This document shows positions 16,672-24,407 of a stretch of 64,000 bases of DNA, piece after piece; positions within the stretch are counted from its first letter, which is position 1, and every line of letters starts with the position of its first letter. The stretch is from NCBI GenBank assembly GCA_013288825.1, contig JABDBC010000006.1, forward strand, positions 1-64,000, read 5' to 3'. Below the pieces are notes generated by a model. The model was not told the origin of the DNA. It worked only from the letters and a program-made list of their open reading frames with translations, and ran no database searches. The position numbers and the translations under genes are program-made. The DNA comes from Chlamydiota bacterium. GTDB lineage: Bacteria > Chlamydiota > Chlamydiia > Chlamydiales > Parachlamydiaceae.

Positions 16672-17541
16672 CTAGTGGAATGTATTAACAAGACCTTGTA
16701 TAAGCAGCGTCCACCCATCTAACATTACCAAAAGAAAGAGTTTAAGAGGCATCGAAATTGTTACTGGCGACAACATCATCATCCCCATCGCCAGCAAGAT
16801 GTTCGACGTGACAAGGTCGATGACAAAAAACGGAATGTAAATTAAAACACCTATCTCAAAAGCATCCTTAAGCTGACTCGTAATAAATGAGGGAACAAGT
16901 ATCATGAAGTCTTGAGGTTTCAGCGATTCGCGATGATCTTCGGGCATGACGCGATAAGCCATTCGATAAAAAAGAGCCTGATGCCGCGCTGAAGAATTCG
17001 CTTTAAGGAAGTCCCGCATTGGCTCGCGAGTATAGCTAGCTACCTCAATGATGTATGTGGAAGCATCGGCGGATAATAGGGAATCTGGCGCTCTGATTTG
17101 CTCGATGGCACGTTCTGAGACGTCATACATTTTGAGGGCTGTAGGATACATTATAAACAGGCTAAGCATAAATGCTACCCCGTTGATGATCTGGTTGGGG
17201 GGCGCCTGCTGGACTCCAAGCGCACTTCTCAGAAGGGACAGTACGATCACGATTTTTAGGAAGGGAGTCAAAATCATGATAATAAAAGGGAGCAACGAAA
17301 GGAGCGATAAGACGAGCCCTTGAGTAATCAAGGAAGGCCTTTTAAAGGTGTCGAAGGTGCCCTCAAGAGCTTTTTGACCTGGAGTTTTGACTTCAGGTGG
17401 CTTTTCTTCCGGCAAAACGCTTGTGGTAATACGGGGGGCAGCTTGTGAAAAAAGAGTGTTGGGCGGGATCCAGAACAACGCTAGGAGAGCCAACAGGCAC
17501 AACACAGATTTTAGAGAAAATAGTCGCCTCATTACAAACAT
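16672..17541 (-). CDS. sctR: Type III secretion export apparatus protein SctR
   Basis: 289 residues. The C-terminal 220 match YscR/FliP, with FIIMILTPFLKIVIVLSLLR, GVQQAPPNQIINGVAFMLSL and the C-terminal MMMLSPVTISMPLKLFLLVM. Compared with the usual length of about 217 residues there is an N-terminal extension of about 70 residues with a signal-like hydrophobic segment and a Pro-rich part. Chlamydial CdsR proteins, as I recall, share this. It forms the core of the export gate with SctS and SctT. Confidence 0.93.
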   Translation of the reverse strand: MFVMRRLFSLKSVLCLLALLALFWIPPNTLFSQAAPRITTSVLPEEKPPEVKTPGQKALEGTFDTFKRPSLITQGLVLSLLSLLPFIIMILTPFLKIVIVLSLLRSALGVQQAPPNQIINGVAFMLSLFIMYPTALKMYDVSERAIEQIRAPDSLLSADASTYIIEVASYTREPMRDFLKANSSARHQALFYRMAYRVMPEDHRESLKPQDFMILVPSFITSQLKDAFEIGVLIYIPFFVIDLVTSNILLAMGMMMLSPVTISMPLKLFLLVMLDGWTLLIQGLVNTFH

Positions 17542-17551
17542 TGCTGTCCCT

Positions 17552-18193
17552 TTATTTAGCTTTGGTCAATTTATTAAAGACTGCTTCCAGGATACGCCAC
17601 CGGTTTTCAAGCTGGGCGTTTATAATCCCTACTTCTGTCTCGATGACACATCCCCCTGGCTTAACATCGCTCCTAGCCCGTATCGACATCGATTCTAGAT
17701 TTTCAAACAGTTGCTTTAACTGAGACCTGTTCGCCTCAATGACATTGAGATCATCTTGGTTAATATAGATGGTGACTTTCTTGTGTTGTGAAACAGCTTT
17801 TAATGTGCCTGTGACAATATCAAGAATGGCGCTATTAGACAATTCAATCTCGCGATTGACAATCTTTTTCGCAGCCTGAATAGCAACAGGAAGGACTTTT
17901 TGTTCCATATCCTTGCGCACAACAGCAATTTCTTCTTCAAGTTTTGCTATTTTCTCTACCCACTCGGTATAGCCTGCTTCGAATCCTTCCTTTTGGGCTT
18001 GTTCTTTTAGTTTTTCTGTCTCAGCGACAATTTCCATTCTGTATTTCTGTATGTCGCTCTCAACCTTGCTCAAAACTTCATCAGCGGTTTGAAGAACGGA
18101 AAATTCCTCAGCAGGAATTACCTTTGTCCTAGGAGCCTTCCTCACCTCTTCACCATAGATCAATGAGAACAATTTGTTGTTTTGCTGATTCAC
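17552..18193 (-). CDS. sctL: Type III secretion stator protein SctL
   Basis: 213 residues of the YscL/FliH type. A long charged N-terminal coiled coil (about 30-100, KYRMEIVAETEKLKEQAQKE) is followed by the globular C-terminal half seen in V-type ATPase subunit E and FliH (DLNVIEANRSQLKQLF and DVKPGGCVIETEVGIINAQL). SctL binds and regulates the ATPase SctN in the cytosolic sorting platform. SctN is not in this window. It overlaps sctK by 4 bp (ATGA), so the two are translationally coupled. Confidence 0.9.
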   Translation of the reverse strand: MNQQNNKLFSLIYGEEVRKAPRTKVIPAEEFSVLQTADEVLSKVESDIQKYRMEIVAETEKLKEQAQKEGFEAGYTEWVEKIAKLEEEIAVVRKDMEQKVLPVAIQAAKKIVNREIELSNSAILDIVTGTLKAVSQHKKVTIYINQDDLNVIEANRSQLKQLFENLESMSIRARSDVKPGGCVIETEVGIINAQLENRWRILEAVFNKLTKAK

Positions 18194-19053
18194 GCAGTAT
18201 CCTTTAAATTCATAAATTTCATAACGCTCAATACTTGCTGAGTCAATGCAGCAGCCACTTCTGGTCTTTCTTTAAGGGAGTAATGAGACTTTATAATCGC
18301 TCCACGGCCTGTATCTAAAATATGAGTAAGGTGCCAAATAAAGTCGGGATGCTGCCCAAAAAGAGCTTTGCCTAACCGGACTAGTCCTCGACGGTGCATC
18401 GACACTGCAAGTTTTTTGCAGTCGCCATCCCATTGTTTCAGATTTAATGGCGAAGAACTCACCTTCTCTTTTTGATGCAGTGTTTGTCTTAAAAATTGCC
18501 TCTGCCTTGCTGTGAGGCATACATGCACCTTATTTAAACTTTCTTTATTTAAAATATATCGAACTTCCTCCGCCAGATCATAAATCCCTAAAAGATTTAT
18601 TATTTCCATGAGTTGTTGTTTTGTGCAAGATGTCAGAAAAGATAGGGGAGTTTTGGGCAAAAAGTCTAAGGGTAAAACGGCGGGGTCAATAAGAGCATTG
18701 TAAATCTTGTTAAGAAAAAAAGCCTTCACAACATCGGCATAATGATGTTGAGAAGGTGACATTTGCAAATGCTGCTCAATTTTTTCTGCTTGATGGCTTG
18801 GCAATGCACTTACAATAAAACGGATAATCGATTTAGGCATTTTTTCCAAAGTAAGTAGAAGCCAAGAGTAATGAACTCTATTTATAAGGGTCTCAGGCTG
18901 AAGTTCAGCAGTGCTAATAACGGTCTGAGGAGTCGCCTGATCCAAAATCAAGACGCTTTCTTCCTTGGGAAGGATCTGTAAAAGAGATTTCGGATGATCG
19001 GGATGAAACCGCTTAAGTAACAAGCGGAACATGACAGCTCCCTTAACTTCCAT
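18190..19053 (-). CDS. sctK: Type III secretion SctK-like sorting platform protein
   Basis: 287 residues, helical, without signal peptide or membrane span. It sits between sctJ and sctL, where chlamydiae carry a poorly conserved gene (CT560 in C. trachomatis, as I recall) and other bacteria carry SctK. Clear family motifs are not visible to me, so the call rests mainly on position and length. SctK links the membrane rings to the SctQ-SctL-SctN platform. Overlap with sctL and an 8 bp gap to sctJ place it in the same operon. Confidence 0.6.
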   Translation of the reverse strand: MEVKGAVMFRLLLKRFHPDHPKSLLQILPKEESVLILDQATPQTVISTAELQPETLINRVHYSWLLLTLEKMPKSIIRFIVSALPSHQAEKIEQHLQMSPSQHHYADVVKAFFLNKIYNALIDPAVLPLDFLPKTPLSFLTSCTKQQLMEIINLLGIYDLAEEVRYILNKESLNKVHVCLTARQRQFLRQTLHQKEKVSSSPLNLKQWDGDCKKLAVSMHRRGLVRLGKALFGQHPDFIWHLTHILDTGRGAIIKSHYSLKERPEVAAALTQQVLSVMKFMNLKDTA

Positions 19054-19061
19054 TTGTTACC

Positions 19062-20027
19062 TCAGGTGACTCCAGCATCTTTATCGGTCGGCTCTTCCCC
19101 TTCTTTAGCTTTTTCCTCTTCTTCAATAGCTTTGTTAGCGTCTTCTGGGGGTTTCAAAGAAATAGGCTTCAACCGAAATAGCTCACGTAACCCTCCATGC
19201 TCCTTCAAAATGGGGTATAGCTTCCTCATTATCCACACCAAACTGATTAGGAGTATAAGAATCACAATCATAAAGGAAAAGAACACTACTCTGAAACGAA
19301 AGAGCGAATCTTTTGCTAAAACAATCGTCCAAATACTGACATACTGTTTAGGCTCGGCCCCCTCAGCATTCAATTCATCCACGCGCAAGGAGCTGTAACG
19401 CGCTCTGTCACCAATCACAGTAACGTTATCATAATCGAGGTTTGGCACGCTTGCAGAGACTAATCGCTTAATTTTAGAGGGAAGGTGTGCATTGGGATCA
19501 TCGAGAACTCCGGTGTGTTTGACATACACAGAAGCGGTCACTTTACCCTTTGTGACACCGGGATGTAGGGGATCTTCTTCAGGAAAAGAGAGCTGCACTT
19601 CAGTGTCAAGGACACCGTCGATTTTGCGTATGGTGCTGGCAATAGTCTCAGCAAGCCCTGCTTGATATCGTATTTTCTCCTGTAGCTCGGAAGGGACTAA
19701 GCTGCCACCTGTGAAAATATTAAGCAAGCTTTGGCTGCGACGTCGAGGCAAACCAGCTTGATTTAGCAGGGCCATTGCCTCTGTAGATTGCTCTGTGGGA
19801 ACTTGTATGTCCCATGTCACAACTTTAGAAGCACCGCCTCCACCAGCTTCTGCAGCCTGTATTTTGGAGCCAGAAATGCCCTTGTTAGCGAGAAAAACGA
19901 GGATTTCATTAGCTTCTCTTTCATCCAAGCCATTCACGATAATTTTGTTTGAGGAGCAGCTTGTCACTGAGGCTAAGCCTGCAACAAGCAGAATGAGTAC
20001 AGAAAGATAGCGCACAACCGTTGTCAT
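19062..20027 (-). CDS. sctJ: Type III secretion inner-membrane ring lipoprotein SctJ
   Basis: 321 residues. A lipoprotein signal ends in VTSC. Two ring-building domains follow, at about 28-95 (NGLDEREANEILVFLANKGI) and 115-200 (LQEKIRYQAGLAETIASTIR, VQLSFPEEDP). A membrane span at about 250-272 and a charged cytosolic tail end the protein. This is the YscJ/PrgK/FliF-type ring component. It is the first gene of the block, and the 235 bp upstream, shared with the divergent unknown paralogue gene, must hold its promoter. Confidence 0.93.
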   Translation of the reverse strand: MTTVVRYLSVLILLVAGLASVTSCSSNKIIVNGLDEREANEILVFLANKGISGSKIQAAEAGGGGASKVVTWDIQVPTEQSTEAMALLNQAGLPRRRSQSLLNIFTGGSLVPSELQEKIRYQAGLAETIASTIRKIDGVLDTEVQLSFPEEDPLHPGVTKGKVTASVYVKHTGVLDDPNAHLPSKIKRLVSASVPNLDYDNVTVIGDRARYSSLRVDELNAEGAEPKQYVSIWTIVLAKDSLFRFRVVFFSFMIVILILLISLVWIMRKLYPILKEHGGLRELFRLKPISLKPPEDANKAIEEEEKAKEGEEPTDKDAGVT

Positions 20028-20112
20028 GTTAATCCTTTTTCGTACGTCCTTAAAAAGTTATGGGGAACTCTAAGAACGCACCTTTTTAGGACTCATCCTA
20101 GCACATTCATTC

Positions 20113-20262
20113 ATTTTCTCGTATAGCAGAATAAATGTCTTGTCTTCATCATCAAATAATCAACAAAGTAATTAACTAAATTTTTTCGCTTTCTGTTTAA
20201 TTCATTGATGGTGTATAATCTTTGCAAAACATTAACATATTTAAACTATAAAGGAAGTTTAT
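20113..20262 (+). promoter_or_regulatory. Duplicated 150 bp upstream region, copy 1
   Basis: This segment ends at the start codon of the first paralogue and is almost identical to the segment before the second paralogue, including the AAGGAAG ribosome site and a shared ACATATTTAAACTATAAAGG leader. A TATAAT at 20,214-20,219 is a likely -10 box; no good -35 is seen. The conservation is higher than in the coding parts, which points to recent duplication, gene conversion or selection on regulation. Confidence 0.7.
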
Positions 20263-21264
20263 ATGAGTAGTTGTTCAAGCGGTTCTTCAAAGATTGCGTT
20301 TGGTTATTGGACTGGCATCGATCTGGAAGAAATTGTAGAAAGGCACAGTAGGGATTGCGAATACGACGAAAAAATGAAGACTAAGGCAGAGCTTTTAAAT
20401 CAAGAAAGGATATCGCTGCAACAGCAACTATTGAAAGATCAGCAAGCGATTCTAGATGCGAACAAGGAATTATCAAAGATTTCCACAATAGATTCACTTC
20501 ACCCAGATCAAATTCAATACATAAAGCAAATCCAGGAACTCATCGTTCAGATGATGCAAAAAGGTCCCAGTTATTTTTGTTCTGTGATAGCAGGTGCACC
20601 AGTCGATCTATTAAAAGATCAAGCCATTAAAGGCATTGCAGTATTAACTAGAGATGATGGAAATGACCATGATGATTTACTTGATGCGGGTTATAGATCA
20701 AAAATGTCAATTCGCTTTACTAGTGATGAAGAAGATGCCCGGGATGAGTTGTATCCACACTCTAAATTTGGAAAGTTAGAAATTAGTGCTAGCAGAAAAA
20801 TGTGGACACTAAGAATGGGTGTTAGCGAAGCCGATTCGCAAGCAAGCATAGATATTACTTGTACCGGACATCCAAATACTGTGCTTGGATGGTCTGGAAT
20901 TCCTAAACTTCCTCATCATCCTAGGAATGAGAAGTTTGACGTTCCTCGCTTATTTTTTTCAAACGGTGTGGAGGCATCAAAAAGATTTCTGATAGAAAAA
21001 TTAGGCGGAGATTCGCGCATGGAGTGGCTTGGGAGGTTTATTATGATAGAATCTTCTCCTGAGAGGACAGAAGACACTGCAAAAGCCTCATATCAGGATG
21101 CCATTCCCCATCTTGTAAAACTTATTACAGAATCCCCAGTAAACCAAACACGAATGAGCATGCACTTTTTGGACTCTATTATTCCTCTTACTTCGCGCAA
21201 CATTGTGCTTGAATATTTGGGAAACCCTCCACTATTTTATGAATTTCTTGTTCCCATTGAGTAA
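20263..21264 (+). CDS. Unknown protein, first of two tandem paralogues
   Basis: 333 residues; I recognise no family. The N-terminus starts MSSCSSGSS and is Ser-rich, then charged and coiled-coil-like at about 35-75. Segments shared with the next gene are KGPSYFCSVIAGAPVDLLKD, SKFGKLEI, MWTLRM and a C-terminal VLEYLGNPP. No signal peptide or membrane span is present. A Ser-rich start without a Sec signal would fit a type III effector, and the sct genes are adjacent, but that is inference. The gene has its own duplicated upstream region and is divergent from sctJ. Confidence 0.7.
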   Translation: MSSCSSGSSKIAFGYWTGIDLEEIVERHSRDCEYDEKMKTKAELLNQERISLQQQLLKDQQAILDANKELSKISTIDSLHPDQIQYIKQIQELIVQMMQKGPSYFCSVIAGAPVDLLKDQAIKGIAVLTRDDGNDHDDLLDAGYRSKMSIRFTSDEEDARDELYPHSKFGKLEISASRKMWTLRMGVSEADSQASIDITCTGHPNTVLGWSGIPKLPHHPRNEKFDVPRLFFSNGVEASKRFLIEKLGGDSRMEWLGRFIMIESSPERTEDTAKASYQDAIPHLVKLITESPVNQTRMSMHFLDSIIPLTSRNIVLEYLGNPPLFYEFLVPIE

Positions 21265-21268
21265 ACGA

Positions 21269-21417
21269 ATTTTCTCGTATAGCAGAATAAATGTCTTGTC
21301 TTCATCATCAAATAATCAACAAAGTAATTAACTAAATTTTTCTCTTTTTGTTTAATTCATTGATAGTGTAAAATTTTTGTAAAACATTAACATATTTAAA
21401 CTATAAAGGAAGTTTAT
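21269..21417 (+). promoter_or_regulatory. Duplicated upstream region, copy 2
   Basis: This is a near copy of the region before the first paralogue, beginning ATTTTCTCGTATAGCAGAAT right after the first gene's stop. The -10-like box here reads TAAAAT instead of TATAAT, so this copy may be weaker. The leader and ribosome site (AAAGGAAG) are the same. Confidence 0.7.
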
Positions 21418-22395
21418 ATGAGTAGTTGTTCAATGAGTAGTTCTTCTACTAGTGCAATAGGTTCTAGCAGCTCAAGTATTGATCCTGATAGTTATACTAA
21501 TCCTCTCAGCAAAAAATATTTCCAGGAAATATTGAACGATCAAGTTGCGATTTTGAATGTAGAATATGATCTACGAACTCTTTCCCAGGACGGCCTTGAC
21601 GCAGCCTTTTTAGAAGCTTCAAAGCGAGCACAAGATCTCTTCATAAAAGTCATGCTACAAGGCCCCTATTACTTCTGTTCAATGATTGCAGGCGTGCCTG
21701 TCGATTTCTTAAAAGATAGGCGGCTCGAGGGCGTTTTAAAATTGGCGGCTCCGCGTGATGAGGATGATAATGATGATGATGAAGTAATTAGTAAAGTGTA
21801 TAGAGGTAGAATGTCCATTTATTTTACTAGTGAATCAGAGGACTCTACTGACACCATACTTACTCACACGAAATTTGGGAAGCTGGGCATAAAATTGCCT
21901 GGAGATGAAATGTGGACAATAAGAATGTATACTAATGAAATAACTTCAGAGGTTACCATACATATTGTTTTTAAAAATTCTCTTAAGGGTAGCGTTGTGT
22001 TGACGTGGACTGGAACCCCAAAATACCCCTCCAAGGTTTCAGGGGTTAGTGTGCCTATAATATTTTTACCAAATGGTAAGATAGCAAACATACAACTTGT
22101 AGTTGATAGTTTGGGTCAACGATCAAATTCTTGGGTTGGAAATTTTTATAAATTAACTTGCGATAGCCATGGTGTTGAGAAAAGGGTCGAAGATGTAGAT
22201 GCATTACCCTATCTTGTTCAATGCATTGCAGCGTCTGCCATCAATCAATTACGCTTGAGCTATGATGCAATATATGTTTTAGATGTAGCGCGATCTGAAT
22301 ATTCTGCAGAAAAAACAACACCTTTTCGAGTTGTAGGTGAATATTTAGGATGCCCTCCGATAGACAATAAATATCTCGCTGTTAAATCCTTGTAA
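21418..22395 (+). CDS. Unknown protein, second of two tandem paralogues
   Basis: 325 residues, related over its whole length to the preceding protein: QGPYYFCSMIAGVPVDFLKD, TKFGKLGI, MWTIRM and YLGCPP match in order. The first 25 residues are again very rich in Ser. An acidic DEDDNDDDE stretch lies at about 117-125. No known domain, signal or membrane span is seen. Its own copy of the upstream region suggests independent expression. Divergence of the coding sequence beside near-identical leaders is the odd feature. Confidence 0.7.
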   Translation: MSSCSMSSSSTSAIGSSSSSIDPDSYTNPLSKKYFQEILNDQVAILNVEYDLRTLSQDGLDAAFLEASKRAQDLFIKVMLQGPYYFCSMIAGVPVDFLKDRRLEGVLKLAAPRDEDDNDDDEVISKVYRGRMSIYFTSESEDSTDTILTHTKFGKLGIKLPGDEMWTIRMYTNEITSEVTIHIVFKNSLKGSVVLTWTGTPKYPSKVSGVSVPIIFLPNGKIANIQLVVDSLGQRSNSWVGNFYKLTCDSHGVEKRVEDVDALPYLVQCIAASAINQLRLSYDAIYVLDVARSEYSAEKTTPFRVVGEYLGCPPIDNKYLAVKSL

Positions 22396-22411
22396 CAATG
22401 ATCTTGTCTTT

Positions 22412-22474
22412 TTGAACGCTGTTCTCCCGTTAGTTCCGCGAGACCTTGTGCTTGAATATTATGGATGCCCTTGA
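22412..22474 (+). pseudogene. C-terminal remnant of a third tandem paralogue
   Basis: Twenty codons before a stop read LNAVLPLVPRDLVLEYYGCP. This aligns with the C-terminus of the first paralogue (LDSIIPLTSRNIVLEYLGNP). No start or upstream part is left. The tandem array therefore once had at least three members. The remnant ends 16 bp before the direct repeat that bounds the AbiE module, so loss of the rest may be linked to that insertion. Confidence 0.65.
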
Positions 22475-22490
22475 GAGTCATCTTTTTCAT

Positions 22491-22535
22491 GGTATTGTAT
22501 GTCCAGAAATAGTGGACATATGATACGTTTTTTAT
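22491..22535. repeat. 45 bp direct repeat bounding the AbiE module, left copy
   Basis: It matches the right copy at 44 of 45 positions. It contains a palindrome, TATGTCCA, 7 bases, TGGACATA. It lies 68 bp after the toxin stop codon. Confidence 0.85.
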
Positions 22536-22603
22536 TGACACCTGTTGCCTTCCTATATGTCCTGCTTAATAAAGCGACGAAGGCCTTACAATAATCCTTT
22601 TCA

Positions 22604-23476
22604 TCAAGAGGTAAGAAGAAGATGAGTTGCGCTTTCAAGAAAATATTCATGAGACCAATGGTCAATTTTCCAAGAATCCTTAATAAAACGGCGGACATCT
22701 GCTTTAGCCGAAGCTACATCCAGCTGTCTAATGCGGTCGTTCAGAATCCTTCTTAATTTTTGTTCAGTCAAGTGTTGATCATTTGGAAAATGTCCAGCTT
22801 CTCGCATTCTTTCTTCAAGGTGGGTAAGCCTTAAAGGAATCTTCTGGCCAATAAACCACAAAAAATCATACCAGTCACGACCTTTGACCCATCCTTTGTA
22901 TTCGCGGAAAAGTAATGCATGCATTTTTCCAGCAAAAAGATCAGGGAGGGTCATTGTAGCCACTGAAAATGGTCCGGGAAATGTCAGCGGACGGTAATCG
23001 ACATTGAACTTTAAAGGAGGATCAGTATCTACTTCAAACTTTACTTTCAGGACTTTGTTAGAATGCATCCGCCTTTGATCTTCAGTAGAAAGTCCAATAC
23101 GTAAAAAATGTTCTCTCGTATTGGCTTTAATAAAAGCAGACTGCACTGCTGTATCTATTGTTTTCTTTTTCTCCTCAACTGTGACATCAAATCCAAGAGA
23201 TTGCAGCTCACGTACAACGCTTTGATGATAGCTTTTCATCTCAAAATTAGGTTCCTTCTTTAAAAGCGAAAAATCAAGATCCTCGCTAAAACGATCTAAT
23301 CCATAGAGAATTCGTAATGCTGTCCCCCCATAAAAGGTTGCTTCTTCAAAAAATTTCGATCTCCATAATCCTAAAAGGGCAATTTCTTGAATAATTTCAA
23401 GCAGAGCTGCTTCATACTCTTGATGTGTTGAACATTTATAGCTTTCCAAGCGTTTTAGAACGGCCTCAGATATCAT
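22604..23476 (-). CDS. abiEii: AbiEii/AbiGii-type nucleotidyltransferase toxin
   Basis: 290 residues. The nucleotidyltransferase signature is intact: FYGGTALRILYG followed by RFSEDLDFSLL, where the two Asp residues bind metal. Downstream come FNVDYRPLTFPGPFSVATM and the AGKMHALLFREYKGWVKGRD family segment. AbiEii toxins modify tRNA or transfer nucleotides and stop growth on phage infection; as a type IV system the antitoxin AbiEi acts separately. It overlaps the antitoxin gene by 11 bp. The pair is bracketed by direct repeats, which suggests acquisition as a unit. Confidence 0.9.
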   Translation of the reverse strand: MISEAVLKRLESYKCSTHQEYEAALLEIIQEIALLGLWRSKFFEEATFYGGTALRILYGLDRFSEDLDFSLLKKEPNFEMKSYHQSVVRELQSLGFDVTVEEKKKTIDTAVQSAFIKANTREHFLRIGLSTEDQRRMHSNKVLKVKFEVDTDPPLKFNVDYRPLTFPGPFSVATMTLPDLFAGKMHALLFREYKGWVKGRDWYDFLWFIGQKIPLRLTHLEERMREAGHFPNDQHLTEQKLRRILNDRIRQLDVASAKADVRRFIKDSWKIDHWSHEYFLESATHLLLTS

Positions 23477-24107
23477 GATAACTCCTTAACAAGATGAGTA
23501 AGTTGGTAACTGGTTCGCTGCGGTAAACTTTCTCAATTTCTTCGAGCATAGAGAGTCGCAATTTAGCCAATTCTTCTTCTTCAATTCTGAGCCCATCACA
23601 TACAAACGAACGCACATCTTGAGGAGAGATTAGATTCTTATGAAACGATAGTCTATCAGCTAATGCTTTTTCAGGAGTTGCAATTAAGAATTGGTGTTGT
23701 CGATCGACTTGAACCAGCGTAACACCAACAGCAATTTTTTTTGAATTCAAATGAACATAAGCAAATGCTCCTATGGGAGTTTGAAATGTTTTACTCCTAA
23801 GAGGGGTCATGCTAGTGATTTCTTCTACTCGTTCGGGAATTAGTCCATAATATGATAAGGCATACTCTAGGGAAATATAAGAAGGGCCATAGATTAAATT
23901 TGCGAGAGATTCTTTACAAATAATTCCCTTACGATAATTCTCACCGAAAACATATAGCCCTTTTTTTACTCTAATAATTGATCCGTCATGTAAAAAACGA
24001 CTGATGACATCTCTTGGCTTTCTATAATTCCTTAAGGTCAGGAGAAGGCTTTCATAATCAAATTCTTCGGTCTTTATCGTTCCTCTGACAGATCCAAAAA
24101 TGCCCAT
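23466..24107 (-). CDS. abiEi: AbiEi-type antitoxin/transcriptional regulator
   Basis: 213 residues. An N-terminal winged-helix part (about 15-55, RKPRDVISRFLHDGSIIRVK, KGLYVF) is followed by the AbiEi core with GPSYISLEYALSYYGLIPE and the C-terminal ATPEKALADRLSFHK. AbiEi antitoxins repress their own operon by binding inverted repeats and neutralise AbiEii. The palindromic direct repeat 38 bp upstream of the start could be its operator. It is encoded first and overlaps the toxin gene. Confidence 0.88.
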   Translation of the reverse strand: MGIFGSVRGTIKTEEFDYESLLLTLRNYRKPRDVISRFLHDGSIIRVKKGLYVFGENYRKGIICKESLANLIYGPSYISLEYALSYYGLIPERVEEITSMTPLRSKTFQTPIGAFAYVHLNSKKIAVGVTLVQVDRQHQFLIATPEKALADRLSFHKNLISPQDVRSFVCDGLRIEEEELAKLRLSMLEEIEKVYRSEPVTNLLILLRSYHDI

Positions 24108-24144
24108 TTTCCATTTCCTCCTTTAGCCTTATTTTAATATATTT

Positions 24145-24189
24145 GGTATTGTATGTCCAGAAATAGTGGACATACGATACGTTTTTTAT
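24145..24189. repeat. 45 bp direct repeat bounding the AbiE module, right copy
   Basis: It is identical to the left copy except for one base. Here the internal palindrome is perfect over 9 bp (GTATGTCCA, 7 bases, TGGACATAC). It lies just upstream of the antitoxin start, so it may be an operator, a recombination site, or both. The following stretch to 24,407 holds one half of the CTCTGTGATCTCTGTGG dispersed repeat (near 24,275) and no gene. Confidence 0.85.
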
Positions 24190-24407
24190 GCAGGATCAGG
24201 CTACTTTTTTTTTCTTTACGCTTAAAGGGTATTTTCTCATTTCTCCATATGTCTCTTCTTCTCTCCGTGTGCTCTGTGATCTCTGTGGTAAAATCTACTT
24301 GCTTCTTAGCTGGAATCGCTGTTTTTTCTGCTCATTCCTTGCATTTAAGCGAATAACCGGCTATTCTGGTTCTCTTCCTTAACATCAGCGATCAAGCACT
24401 TCTGCTT

